A stretch of DNA of 64,000 nucleotides from an uncultured Prevotella sp. (GTDB lineage: Bacteria; Bacteroidota; Bacteroidia; Bacteroidales; Bacteroidaceae): NCBI GenBank assembly GCA_946402275.1, contig CAMIVY010000003.1, forward strand, positions 114,853 through 178,852, written 5' to 3'. Both the position numbers and the translations under genes were made by a program. Position 1 is the first letter of the stretch. Each line of letters begins with the position of its first letter. A model generated the notes under the pieces. It did no database searches and was not told the DNA's origin. It saw only the letters and a list, made by a program, of their open reading frames with translations. Positions 55,173 to 63,322 of the stretch are shown piece after piece.

Positions 55173-56450
55173 TTATCTTTTTTGTTTATTACGCTTATAC
55201 TCTCTTATTGCCTCGTTTACATTCATCTTCTTTCCTTCCTTAAAAGCTATGATAAAGGCTTGTGGGAATTTATCAAGTATCGATTTACGAAGCTGACTTA
55301 TTTCGTTGTAGTCTTCCGATGCACCTACCGTATATTTGAACATGCCACCTTCTTCATAACAGGTAGCTTCTGTCAGTCCTTTCAATGCTACATCATTGGG
55401 CTTCAAGCGGAAACTGCTGGCTAACAATTGCACTTTGAATACGGGACAGGCAGGAGCGGCAACTTGTGGTTTTTCCGGGGCTATAACTTTGGGTTCTTCC
55501 TTAGGTGCCACCTGTGGTTCTTCATTAACTACAACCTTTGGTTCTTCATTCACTACCATCTTCTGTTCTTCCTTAGGAGCCACCTTTGGTTCTTCCTTAG
55601 GAGCCACCTTTGGTTCTTCTTGAGGAACAACAGCAGGGATAGTCACCTCCTGACGTGTTTCAGCCTTGAAAGGCACTTTGATGTTCTTATCGTATTTGTT
55701 ACGGTAATCCACGAAAGCCTGATAAATGCCGCGTCCCAACTGCTCTACACCAGCAGCTGAATGAAGATAGCGTTCCTCGTCAGGCGTGGAAATAAAGCCC
55801 AACTCTATCAGACAACTGGGCATAGACGTCTCTCGCAACACCAAGAAACCTGCCTGCTTCACACCTTTGTCAGATCGTCCTGCAGAAGCACAGGTACGGC
55901 GCTGGACATACTTTGCCAAATCAACACTTTGCGCCATATTGCGGTCCTGCATGAACTCGAACATGATATAGCTCTCTGCCGAACGGGGATCAAAACCTTG
56001 GTATCGCTCCTTGTAGTCTGTCTCTATCAAGATGACGGAGTTCTCTCGTTTTGCCACATCCAAGTTGTCTGCGGCACGGTGCATACCCAGCGTATATGTT
56101 TCCAGCCCACGGGAAATACGACCCTTGGGCAACGCATTCGTATGGATAGATATGAAAAGGTCGGCCTTGTTACGGTTGGCAATATCCGCACGAGTGTGCA
56201 AAGGCACAAAAACATCCGTCTTACGCGTATAGATAACTCTCACGTCAGGACAGTTGCGCTCCACCAGTCTTCCGAAGGCTAATGCCACGTTCAGGTTGAT
56301 ATGCTTCTCCTTCGTAATAGCCCCTACAGCACCTGCATCCGTGCCGCCGTGACCCGCGTCGATAACGAGCGTGAACTTTCTGCTTGCAGCCGTTGCTAAA
56401 GCCACAAACGTACATGTTATCCATAGAAAAACAAACAGTCTCTTCTTCAT
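55173..56450 (-). CDS. N-acetylmuramoyl-L-alanine amidase with repeat-rich linker
   Basis: 425 residues from ATG at 56450 (MKKRLFVFLWITCTFVALAT), chosen because the -7 box at 56459-56466 lies upstream and the ATG at 56471 does not fit. Amidase_3 domain with zinc ligands in VIDAGHGGTDAGAVG, ISIHTNALP (His) and ELGF (Glu). A linker of 8-residue repeats EEPKVAPK (about 270-345) precedes a SPOR-like domain (FKVQLLASSFRLKPND). Cuts septal peptidoglycan. Confidence 0.93.
   Translation of the reverse strand: MKKRLFVFLWITCTFVALATAASRKFTLVIDAGHGGTDAGAVGAITKEKHINLNVALAFGRLVERNCPDVRVIYTRKTDVFVPLHTRADIANRNKADLFISIHTNALPKGRISRGLETYTLGMHRAADNLDVAKRENSVILIETDYKERYQGFDPRSAESYIMFEFMQDRNMAQSVDLAKYVQRRTCASAGRSDKGVKQAGFLVLRETSMPSCLIELGFISTPDEERYLHSAAGVEQLGRGIYQAFVDYRNKYDKNIKVPFKAETRQEVTIPAVVPQEEPKVAPKEEPKVAPKEEQKMVVNEEPKVVVNEEPQVAPKEEPKVIAPEKPQVAAPACPVFKVQLLASSFRLKPNDVALKGLTEATCYEEGGMFKYTVGASEDYNEISQLRKSILDKFPQAFIIAFKEGKKMNVNEAIREYKRNKQKR
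55470..55625. repeat. 24-bp coding repeat in the amidase linker
   Basis: Degenerate units based on TTAGGAGCCACC then TTTGGTTCTTCC; encode EEPKVAPK-like octapeptides. Confidence 0.8.
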
Positions 56451-56458
56451 TGCGGGTG

Positions 56459-56466
56459 CAAAAGTA
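56459..56466 (-). promoter_or_regulatory. -7 promoter box of the amidase gene
   Basis: Minus-strand TACTTTTG; 8 bases before the chosen ATG, near-leaderless. Confidence 0.65.
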
Positions 56467-56492
56467 GTCATTTTCCGTTAAAAACCAAGCAC

Positions 56493-56876
56493 TTACGGCA
56501 TAGTTTTATCATTTATTAAGTGTAATTCCACGCCAGCACCTCCCAAGTCAGCCCCCATAGGAGGGTTTAGTTTGGTCAGCACGACCTCCGCCGTTGTCAC
56601 CTGCGGGAAGTGGTCGAACACGGCCTGTCCGATTCGTCCTGCCACATGTTCCAGCAATCGGGAAGGTATCTCCATCTCCTTTTTCACCACCTCGTAGAGT
56701 GTGGCATAGTTCAGGGTGTCTGCCACCTCGTCGCTCACCACGGGCCGGCTGAGATCCACGCCTACCTTCAGCGACACGGCAAAGTCCGCCCCCACCTTCC
56801 GTTCTTGGGGCATCACCCCGTGGAAAGCGTGGAAGCGGACTTCCCTTAATATAATATATGTATTATCAACTTTCAA
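56493..56876 (-). CDS. folB: Dihydroneopterin aldolase
   Basis: Tetrahydrofolate pathway enzyme, 127 residues. VRFHAFHGVMPQERKVGADF and the C-terminal VVLTKLNPPMGADLGGAGVE match FolB. It lies downstream of nrdJ on the same strand, 42 bases away, with short repeats between (TAAACTCTAAACAC). Confidence 0.93.
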   Translation of the reverse strand: MKVDNTYIILREVRFHAFHGVMPQERKVGADFAVSLKVGVDLSRPVVSDEVADTLNYATLYEVVKKEMEIPSRLLEHVAGRIGQAVFDHFPQVTTAEVVLTKLNPPMGADLGGAGVELHLINDKTMP

Positions 56877-56918
56877 CTCTAAACTCTAAACACTAAACTC
56901 TAAACACTAAACTCCAAA

Positions 56919-59507
56919 TCACCCACACCTTGACGACCCGCAGTTCTTACAAATCAGGCAACCCTCCTGATACACCAGACTTTCCGAGCCGCAGTTCGGA
57001 CACTTCTGACCTTTGGCCTCGGTGCCGTCCACGATATATTTCTTCAGGGCACGCTCCACACCCACTTTCCAGGTGTTGATGCTCTCCGACTTCAATTGCA
57101 GCGATGACACCAGCTTGATGACATGGTCGATGGGCATACGATAGCGCAGCACACCCGAAATGAGTTTGGCATAGTTCCAGTACTCGGGGTTGAACTTCTC
57201 CGACAGTCCTTCCACGGTGGTCTTGTAGCCACGCTTGTTCTCAAACTGGAAGTCGTAGCGTTTCGTGCCGTCTTCGTTTATCTGCTTGATAATCTTGCCC
57301 TTGGTTACGGTCTTTGGCAATACGATGCCTTCTTCATCGTCCTGCAGACCGGTGAATATCTCGTAGGGATAGCCGTCCAGCAGTCCTACGAAAGCCACCC
57401 ATTTGTCCTTGTTGTTCTGGAAACGCACCACGTCACACTCCAGTTCCTTCGGGCGGACCTCCGTCACCTCGGGATGCTGGCAGGGTACTACGGGAGCCAC
57501 TTCGATGTTGTTGTCCTTCGTGGTATCTTCCGCACTGTCCGTCTTCTTGTCTTTCTTCGTCACGCTGATCATCACACCCGAACGGCTTCCGTCACGGTAG
57601 ATGGTACAACCCTTGCAACCCGAGCGCCAAGCCTCTACATACAGGCGGTTCACCAGTGCCTCATCTACATCACTTGGCAGATTGACGGTCACGCTGATCG
57701 AGTGGTCCACCCACTTCTGGATAGCGCCCTGCATGCGTACCTTCATCAGCCAATCTACATCATTGGCGGTAGCTTTATAGTATGGCGACTTAGCCACCAG
57801 CTCGTCTATCTCCTCCTGCGTATATCGCTTCGTGGTATCCAGTCCGTTCACCTTCATCCATTCCATGAACTTCGGGTGATAGACGATGTACTCCTCGAAG
57901 GAGTCGCCTACCTCATCCACATAATCCACATGCACTTCCACATCATTGGGGTTCACCTTGCGGCGACGGGTATAGACGGGCAGGAATACAGGTTCTATGC
58001 CACTGGTGGTCTGTGTCATCAGCGAAGTGGTTCCCGTCGGGGCGATGGTCAGACAGGCTATGTTCCTACGACCCACCTTCACCATGTCGGCATACAGGTC
58101 TGGGTCGGCACTCTTGATGCGCTGGATGAACGGGTTGTTCTCCTCGCGCTTGGCATCGTAGATTTCAAAGGCACCGCGCTCCTTCGCCATCTCCACGCTG
58201 GAGCGATAGGCATTCAGCGCCAGTGTCTTATGTACCTCTACCGAGAAGTCGGTGGCCTCCTGCGTGCCATAGCGCAGTCCCATAGCGGCTATCATGTCGC
58301 CCTCTGCCGTAATACCCACACCGGTGCGACGGCCTTTCGAGCTCTTCGCCTTGATTTTCTCCCACAGGTGCAGCTCGGCACCCTTCACCTCCATCGACTG
58401 CGGGTCGCTCTCCACCTTCTCCATGATGAGGTCTATCTTCTCCAACTCCAGATCGACGATGTCATCCATCAGCCGCTGCGCCATCCTCACATGTTTCTTG
58501 AACAATTCGTAGTCGAAATAGGCATCCTTCGTGAAGGCGTTCTTCACGTATGAATAGAGGTTGATGCTCAGCAGTCGGCACGAGTCGTACGGGCACAAGG
58601 GAATCTCGCCGCAAGGATTGGTGCTGACGGTGCGGAACCCCAGGTCGGCATAGCAGTCGGGAATGCTCTCCCTGAGTATCGTGTCCCAGAACAGCACACC
58701 GGGCTCAGCACTCTTCCACGCATTGTGCACAATCTTCTCCCACAGCGCCTTGGCCGAAATCTCCTTGCTCACCACCGGATGCTCACTGTCGATGGGGAAC
58801 TGCTGCACGTAGGGCTTATCTTCCGTAGCACAGCGCATGAACTCGTCGTCTATCTTCACGCTGACGTTGGCACCCGTCACCTTGCCCTCCGTCATCTTGG
58901 CATCGATAAAAGCCTCCGAGTCGGGATGCTTGATGCTGACCGACAGCATCAGCGCACCGCGCCGTCCGTCCTGAGCCACCTCGCGAGTACTGTTGCTGTA
59001 GCGCTCCATGAAGGGCACCAGTCCCGTCGAGGTCAGCGCCGAATTGTTCACCGGCTGACCCTTCGGACGGATATGGCTCAGGTCGTGACCGACCCCGCCC
59101 CTGCGCTTCATCAGCTGCACCTGTTCCTCGTCGATGCGCATCACGGCACCATACGAGTCGGCATCACCATCCAGCCCTATCACGAAGCAGTTCGACAGCG
59201 ACGCTATCTGGTGGTCGTTGCCGATGCCCGTCATCGGACTGCCTGCAGGCACGATATAACGGAAGTGGTCCAGCAGATCGAAAATCTCCTGTGCCGTCAT
59301 CGGGTTCTTATACTTCTTCTCTATTCGGGCTATCTCGTTGGCAATGCGCCAGTGCATCTGTTCGGGCGACTTCTCATAGATATTGCCAAAAGAATCCTTC
59401 ATGGCATACTTGTTCACCCACACCCTGGCGGCCAGCTCGTCACCGCCAAAATAAGCAAGTGAGGCCTCGAAAGCCTCGTCATGCGTGTATGTCTTATTCA
59501 ATTCCAT
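56919..59507 (-). CDS. nrdJ: Adenosylcobalamin-dependent ribonucleotide reductase
   Basis: Class II reductase, 862 residues from ATG at 59507 (MELNKTYTHDEAFEASLAYF); an ATG at 59567 lies ahead of the -7 box and is rejected. Motifs: TVSTNPCGEIPLCPYDSC (catalytic Cys), LTIAPTGTTSLMTQTTSG and a C-terminal zinc-ribbon CPNCGSESLVYQEGCLICK-NCG. Needs vitamin B12, as does the MeaB system. No riboswitch is present in its short leader. Confidence 0.94.
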   Translation of the reverse strand: MELNKTYTHDEAFEASLAYFGGDELAARVWVNKYAMKDSFGNIYEKSPEQMHWRIANEIARIEKKYKNPMTAQEIFDLLDHFRYIVPAGSPMTGIGNDHQIASLSNCFVIGLDGDADSYGAVMRIDEEQVQLMKRRGGVGHDLSHIRPKGQPVNNSALTSTGLVPFMERYSNSTREVAQDGRRGALMLSVSIKHPDSEAFIDAKMTEGKVTGANVSVKIDDEFMRCATEDKPYVQQFPIDSEHPVVSKEISAKALWEKIVHNAWKSAEPGVLFWDTILRESIPDCYADLGFRTVSTNPCGEIPLCPYDSCRLLSINLYSYVKNAFTKDAYFDYELFKKHVRMAQRLMDDIVDLELEKIDLIMEKVESDPQSMEVKGAELHLWEKIKAKSSKGRRTGVGITAEGDMIAAMGLRYGTQEATDFSVEVHKTLALNAYRSSVEMAKERGAFEIYDAKREENNPFIQRIKSADPDLYADMVKVGRRNIACLTIAPTGTTSLMTQTTSGIEPVFLPVYTRRRKVNPNDVEVHVDYVDEVGDSFEEYIVYHPKFMEWMKVNGLDTTKRYTQEEIDELVAKSPYYKATANDVDWLMKVRMQGAIQKWVDHSISVTVNLPSDVDEALVNRLYVEAWRSGCKGCTIYRDGSRSGVMISVTKKDKKTDSAEDTTKDNNIEVAPVVPCQHPEVTEVRPKELECDVVRFQNNKDKWVAFVGLLDGYPYEIFTGLQDDEEGIVLPKTVTKGKIIKQINEDGTKRYDFQFENKRGYKTTVEGLSEKFNPEYWNYAKLISGVLRYRMPIDHVIKLVSSLQLKSESINTWKVGVERALKKYIVDGTEAKGQKCPNCGSESLVYQEGCLICKNCGSSRCG

Positions 59508-59534
59508 ATTCTTCAAGTCTGATTTAATTGGCTG

Positions 59535-59542
59535 CAAAGTTA
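59535..59542 (-). promoter_or_regulatory. -7 promoter box of nrdJ
   Basis: Minus-strand TAACTTTG, 27 bases before the ATG at 59507. The leader is too short for a cobalamin riboswitch. Confidence 0.75.
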
Positions 59543-59617
59543 ATGATAAGTTTTCTATTTTGGACAACTTCCTATATTAAAAATCCAAAAAAGTTTTCCG
59601 GTTTGGACAAGAATGTT

Positions 59618-59625
59618 TACCTTTG
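59618..59625 (+). promoter_or_regulatory. -7 promoter box of the nitroreductase gene
   Basis: TACCTTTG; the ATG follows after 5 bases, so the transcript is expected to be leaderless. Confidence 0.75.
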
Positions 59626-59630
59626 CACGC

Positions 59631-60371
59631 ATGAAAAACTTAGAAACAAGGCGAACCATACGCCATTACAGCGAGAGAGAAGTAACGGAAGAGTTGTTGA
59701 ACCGCCTCATGACTCAGGCAGCGCGTACACAGACCATGGGCAACCTGCAGCTCTACAGCGTCGTCGTCACACGTTCCCAGGAGATGAAGCAGCGACTGGC
59801 ACCAGCCCACTTCAACCAGCCCATGGTGACCCAGGCTCCCGTCGTGCTCACCGTCTGCGCCGACTTCAACCGCACCAGCACATGGGCCCGCTGCCGACAG
59901 GCTGAGCCCGGCTACGACAACTTCCTGTCGTTCATCAATGCTGCCACCGACGCACTGCTCTACACCCAGACGCTCTGTAACCTCATGGACGAGGAAGGAC
60001 TGGGCTACTGCTACCTGGGCACCACCGTCTATCAGCCCCAGCAGATCATCGACATCCTCCAGCTCCCCCGTCTCGTCATGCCCGTAGCCACCCTCACCGT
60101 GGGATGGCCCGACGAGCAGCCTCCACTCTCCGACCGCCTGCCCCTCGACAGCTTCATCCACCACGAGACCTACCGCGACTATCTGGCCGCCGACATCGAC
60201 AAGTATTATTACGACAAGGAGCACCTGCCCGAGAACCTCGAATTCCTGCGCATCAACAACAAAGAAACCCTCGCCCAGATCTTCACCGACATCCGCTACA
60301 CCCGCAAGGACAATGAAGCCATGAGCCAGGGTCTCCTGAAAGCACTCAAAAAACAAGGGTTCCTCGATTAG
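59631..60371 (+). CDS. Nitroreductase-family oxidoreductase
   Basis: 246 residues from ATG at 59631 (MKNLETRRTIRHYSEREVTE, the family RRTIRHY FMN motif). FMN-dependent NAD(P)H oxidoreductase with GLGYCYLGTTVYQPQ and VATLTVGWPDEQPPLSDR. Physiological substrate unknown. Divergent from nrdJ across about 120 bases; the ORF start at 59613 would precede the promoter and is rejected. Confidence 0.92.
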   Translation: MKNLETRRTIRHYSEREVTEELLNRLMTQAARTQTMGNLQLYSVVVTRSQEMKQRLAPAHFNQPMVTQAPVVLTVCADFNRTSTWARCRQAEPGYDNFLSFINAATDALLYTQTLCNLMDEEGLGYCYLGTTVYQPQQIIDILQLPRLVMPVATLTVGWPDEQPPLSDRLPLDSFIHHETYRDYLAADIDKYYYDKEHLPENLEFLRINNKETLAQIFTDIRYTRKDNEAMSQGLLKALKKQGFLD

Positions 60372-60381
60372 GGAACCCTTG
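60354..60381 (-). terminator. Terminator for the smalltalk/HU-like set
   Basis: CAAGGGTTCC and GGAACCCTTG pair across a short loop; on the minus strand the stem is followed by TTTTTTG. Confidence 0.7.
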
Positions 60382-60394
60382 CTTCTCATTACGC

Positions 60395-60511
60395 TCACAG
60401 AGCGATTGGTCCGTATCCCATGCACGAGGTCGTGCCCAGTGCCGTCAGGAAAGCTGTGAGAGCGGCTACTACTACCTTCACCACTACCTCAATAAAACGA
60501 TTCTTCTTCAT
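60395..60511 (-). CDS. Smalltalk protein (second member)
   Basis: 38 residues, ATG at 60511, TGA at 60395-60397. MKKNRFIEVVVKVVVAALTA then FLTALGTTSCMGYGPIAL: basic start, hydrophobic helix, then a TTSCM end that is typical of the family and looks like a lipobox-like Cys. Lies downstream of the HU-like gene, 55 bases away, the recurrent pairing. Confidence 0.85.
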   Translation of the reverse strand: MKKNRFIEVVVKVVVAALTAFLTALGTTSCMGYGPIAL

Positions 60512-60534
60512 TTCTAATTTCTAATTTCTAATTT

Positions 60535-60564
60535 AAAGAGTTGCGCCCGTAGGCGCTACTCTTT
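60535..60564 (-). terminator. Hairpin between HU-like gene and smalltalk gene
   Basis: AAAGAGTTGCGCC and GGCGCTACTCTTT pair over 13 positions with one mismatch, loop CGTA. Intercistronic; may attenuate or protect the HU-like mRNA end. Confidence 0.65.
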
Positions 60565-60566
60565 AC

Positions 60567-61127
60567 TTACCCTTCGTCACCTCCGCCGGGAGTTACAGTG
60601 CCGGTATTGCCGCCGTTGTCCGTGCTTCCGCTACCCGTAGATCCATTGTTCCCAGAATCCGTAGATTCGTTCTCGTTGTCCTCCACCTCAGCGTCGTCCG
60701 CGCTGGTCACGCGCTTCACCTCCTTGCCGTCACGGTCGTAGCAGGTGATGACGATAGCCGTGTTCTTCAGCTCGTCCTTCAGGTCCACATCGGGAGTGAA
60801 GATGATGCGACGGCTGGTAATCAGACCGGTCTTCACCTTGTTCACGTCCTCCACCGACTTCGAGCGCAGTCCGAAGCGCATGGTACCCAGTCCGGGCAGT
60901 GCCACGCTGTGGCCCTCAGTGACCCACGCCTTGATCACCTCACCGGCAGCATCCCAGCAGGCCTGCATCACGCCCTGGCTCACGCCCGAGCGGAGGGCAG
61001 CCTCCTTGATCACCTTCTTCTGGTTCAGGCTCGAGTACATCTCGGGCGACATCACATAGCGGTAAACACCCGCAGAATTCTTGTCAAACTTCAGTAGCTT
61101 CTCTACTGCTTTCACTTTCATTGCCAT
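60567..61127 (-). CDS. HU-like DNA-binding protein with acidic/Gly-Thr tail
   Basis: 186 residues. First about 125: Bacteroidota HU-like domain (MAMKVKAVEKLLKFDKNSAG, YRYVMSPEMYSSLNQKKVIK, EGHSVALPGLGTMRFGLR, DRDGKEVKRV). The last about 45 are acidic, then Gly/Ser/Thr-rich, ending GGNTGTVTPGGGDEG, as in the paralog at 38861-39460. It has a leader of about 145 nt behind the -7 box at 61281. Probably a nucleoid-type protein of the smalltalk cassette. Confidence 0.87.
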   Translation of the reverse strand: MAMKVKAVEKLLKFDKNSAGVYRYVMSPEMYSSLNQKKVIKEAALRSGVSQGVMQACWDAAGEVIKAWVTEGHSVALPGLGTMRFGLRSKSVEDVNKVKTGLITSRRIIFTPDVDLKDELKNTAIVITCYDRDGKEVKRVTSADDAEVEDNENESTDSGNNGSTGSGSTDNGGNTGTVTPGGGDEG

Positions 61128-61280
61128 AGTTGTAAAGATTTTTAATTAAACATAGGATTTTGTTCTCGTGTCGCTGTTGAGCGTCCGTTTTTACGCGCTG
61201 GGCAGGCCGTAAATTTTGTCAGGCCTGGAAACAATCTTTGGCTGCCCTGCGAGCATTCTCTTACACTCTCATTGACAACG

Positions 61281-61288
61281 CAAAGGTA
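61281..61288 (-). promoter_or_regulatory. -7 promoter box of the HU-like gene
   Basis: Minus-strand TACCTTTG; the leader of about 145 nt holds GGGCAG paired with CTGCCC (about 61200-61248). Confidence 0.7.
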
Positions 61289-61338
61289 ATATTCTTTCAT
61301 TGCGGTTCTCGAATGTTTTAGAAATTTTTTAGGTACGC

Positions 61339-61487
61339 GGTCATTTGGTCATTTGTCATTTGGTCAAAATCGAAAACGGATGCTGTCAAAACCGTCACTA
61401 TAATATAAATATATATATTTATATATAGTGAGCAAATAACCACGTTTCCGAAATCGAAAATGACCAAATGACCTTGACCAAATGACC
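61339..61487. repeat. Large inverted repeat with AT-rich palindromic core
   Basis: Left arm (61339-61372) is built of GGTCATTTG-type words and CAAAATCG; the right arm (61455-61487) is its imperfect inverse (CGAAAATGACC, AAATGACCTTGACC). The core 61396-61430 is a near-perfect palindrome, CACTATAATATAAATATAT with its inverse ATATATTTATATATAGTG. Noncoding 61128-61933 holds this, the repeats at 61791 and promoters only. Confidence 0.85.
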
Positions 61488-61790
61488 ACGTTTGTCGCGT
61501 ACAGATAGTAAGAGGCTCGCCGTGTTACTCTTACTCAGCACTCAAAGAAAAACGTGTCAGTTATGCTGATGCCGTGATAAGATTTATGTTTGTTGTTGGA
61601 GCCGCCTATATATAGCGGCTCCAATAACAAACGAGAATCACCAACAAAATATCTTAATGAACAAACTATAATTTCTATATGAAACAGGAACCCGTTCCTA
61701 TGTTCAGGTGGCCCAAAATCGTGTATAAGATCCTTGAAATATGCTTATTGCAATACACAGACGACTTGCTGTTCTGAGAGTGATATGAAG

Positions 61791-61877
61791 ATTATTTCCT
61801 TGGATTTTGTCAACTTTTAAAGAATTATTTCTTTGGATTTTGTCGATTTTCACCAAATTATTTGTTTGGAAAATGTC
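61791..61877. repeat. 33-bp tandem repeats upstream of the DUF4143 ATPase
   Basis: ATTATTT begins at 61791, 61824 and 61857, a period of 33. Each continues with TTGGATTTTGTC (third copy GGAAAATGTC). The last copy ends just before the -7 box at 61885-61892, so an operator role is plausible. Confidence 0.8.
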
Positions 61878-61884
61878 TTTTTTG

Positions 61885-61892
61885 TATCTTTG
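61885..61892 (+). promoter_or_regulatory. -7 promoter box of the DUF4143 ATPase
   Basis: TATCTTTG, 41 bases before the ATG at 61934. Confidence 0.7.
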
Positions 61893-61933
61893 CATGCGAA
61901 AACATGCGAGAACGCAAAATAAAACGAGTAAAG

Positions 61934-63322
61934 ATGTATTATCCGAGATTTATTGATAGCTATCTGGCGGAATGGGCCTCACGTGAGGCTCACAAGCCGT
62001 TGCTACTCCGTGGTGCACGTCAGGTTGGTAAGTCAACAGCCGTGCGTCATCTGGCAGAGCGTTTCGAAAGTTATGCGGAGATCAACTTCGAGAAGCAGGC
62101 ATCCTACATCCCGCTGTTCCAGGTGAAGGACATCGACGTAAAGAAGATAGTCTCACAGATAGCCGCTATGGCAGGAAAGCGTATTGTGCCGGGCAAGACG
62201 TTGCTTTTCTTGGACGAGGTTCAGGCCTGTCCAGAGTCTATCATGTCGCTTTGGTTCTTCAAGGAAGATCTGCCCGAATTGCATGTCGTTGCAGCTGGTT
62301 CGCTGCTGGAATTTGCCCTTGAAGACCTACCGTCGTTCGGCGTAGGGCGCATCCATTCCATGTTCATGTTCCCGATGACTTTCGACGAATTTCTTGTTGC
62401 CAACGGCGAACAGCTGTTGATGGAAGCCCGAAACGGTGCCACTTCATCGCAGCCACTCCCTCAACCGCTCTATGAGAAGCTGGTGGGACTCACAAGGACT
62501 TTCATGCTTGTAGGCGGTATGCCCGAGGCTGTAGCCAAGTGGGTAGAGACGCACGACTATCTGGCCTGTCAGGAGATACAGGATGATATTGTTGTGACCT
62601 ACGAAGATGATTTCCCCAAATACCGCAAGAAGGTTGACCCCACGCTACTTCGCAACACCATGCGAAGTGTCGCCGTACAGGTTACGGATAAATTTGTCTT
62701 CTCTGCTGTGGAAGGTAGCTACAAGGCTGCCGACGTGAAGAAAGCACTGGATATGCTCACCAAGGCAGGAATAGTGATACCCGTGACACATACCGACGGC
62801 AACGGATTGCCACTAGGGAGCGAGGCGGACAAATCCTACCAGAAGATGATGCTGCTCGACACGGGCCTGCTGCTGCGCCTGCTGAACATGACTACGGGCG
62901 ACATCTCAGAACTCACCGAACAGATTCTGACGAGCGATGTCACCGACCTGGTCAACAAGGGACCGATGGCGGAGATGCTGGCCGGACTCGAATTGCTGCA
63001 CTACCGCACACCCAACATCCGCCACGAGATATACTACTGGCAACGCCAGGCAAAGAACTCACAGGCCGAAGTGGATTACATTTCGAGCTATCGCCAGACG
63101 GTGTTACCCATCGAGGTGAAAGCCGAAAAGCAAGGTGGCATGAAGAGTCTCTGGATTTTTTTGCGCGAAAGGAAACTTACGAATGCCATCCGTTGCTCGT
63201 TGGAAAACTTTGGTGCCTTCGACTATCATGACCCGGAGGTTAGCGGAGCTGTCCGTCATGTACAGATTTGTCCGCTCTATGCCATATCGCAAATGGATCG
63301 GATATTGAAATTATTTAAATGA
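61934..63322 (+). CDS. DUF4143-type AAA ATPase
   Basis: 462 residues from ATG at 61934 (MYYPRFIDSYLAEWAS); an ATG at 61904 is an alternative. Walker A GARQVGKSTAVRHLAERF, Walker B LLFLDEVQACPES, then a DUF4143 C-terminal domain with EVDYISSYRQTVLPIEVKAE, which looks like a PD-(D/E)XK nuclease core. A common accessory ATPase in Bacteroidota, role unknown. Its stop overlaps the next start (ATGA). Confidence 0.88.
   Translation: MYYPRFIDSYLAEWASREAHKPLLLRGARQVGKSTAVRHLAERFESYAEINFEKQASYIPLFQVKDIDVKKIVSQIAAMAGKRIVPGKTLLFLDEVQACPESIMSLWFFKEDLPELHVVAAGSLLEFALEDLPSFGVGRIHSMFMFPMTFDEFLVANGEQLLMEARNGATSSQPLPQPLYEKLVGLTRTFMLVGGMPEAVAKWVETHDYLACQEIQDDIVVTYEDDFPKYRKKVDPTLLRNTMRSVAVQVTDKFVFSAVEGSYKAADVKKALDMLTKAGIVIPVTHTDGNGLPLGSEADKSYQKMMLLDTGLLLRLLNMTTGDISELTEQILTSDVTDLVNKGPMAEMLAGLELLHYRTPNIRHEIYYWQRQAKNSQAEVDYISSYRQTVLPIEVKAEKQGGMKSLWIFLRERKLTNAIRCSLENFGAFDYHDPEVSGAVRHVQICPLYAISQMDRILKLFK

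Noticed and set aside
57123..58553. 476-residue plus-strand ORF inside nrdJ
   Set aside because: Antisense shadow of nrdJ, which has full family motifs.
59508..59630. Cobalamin riboswitch before nrdJ
   Set aside because: The -7 box sits 27 bases before the start codon, so the leader is too short to hold one.
61704..61895. Minus-strand 63-residue ORF
   Set aside because: It is the 33-bp repeats read through; no ribosome site or homology.
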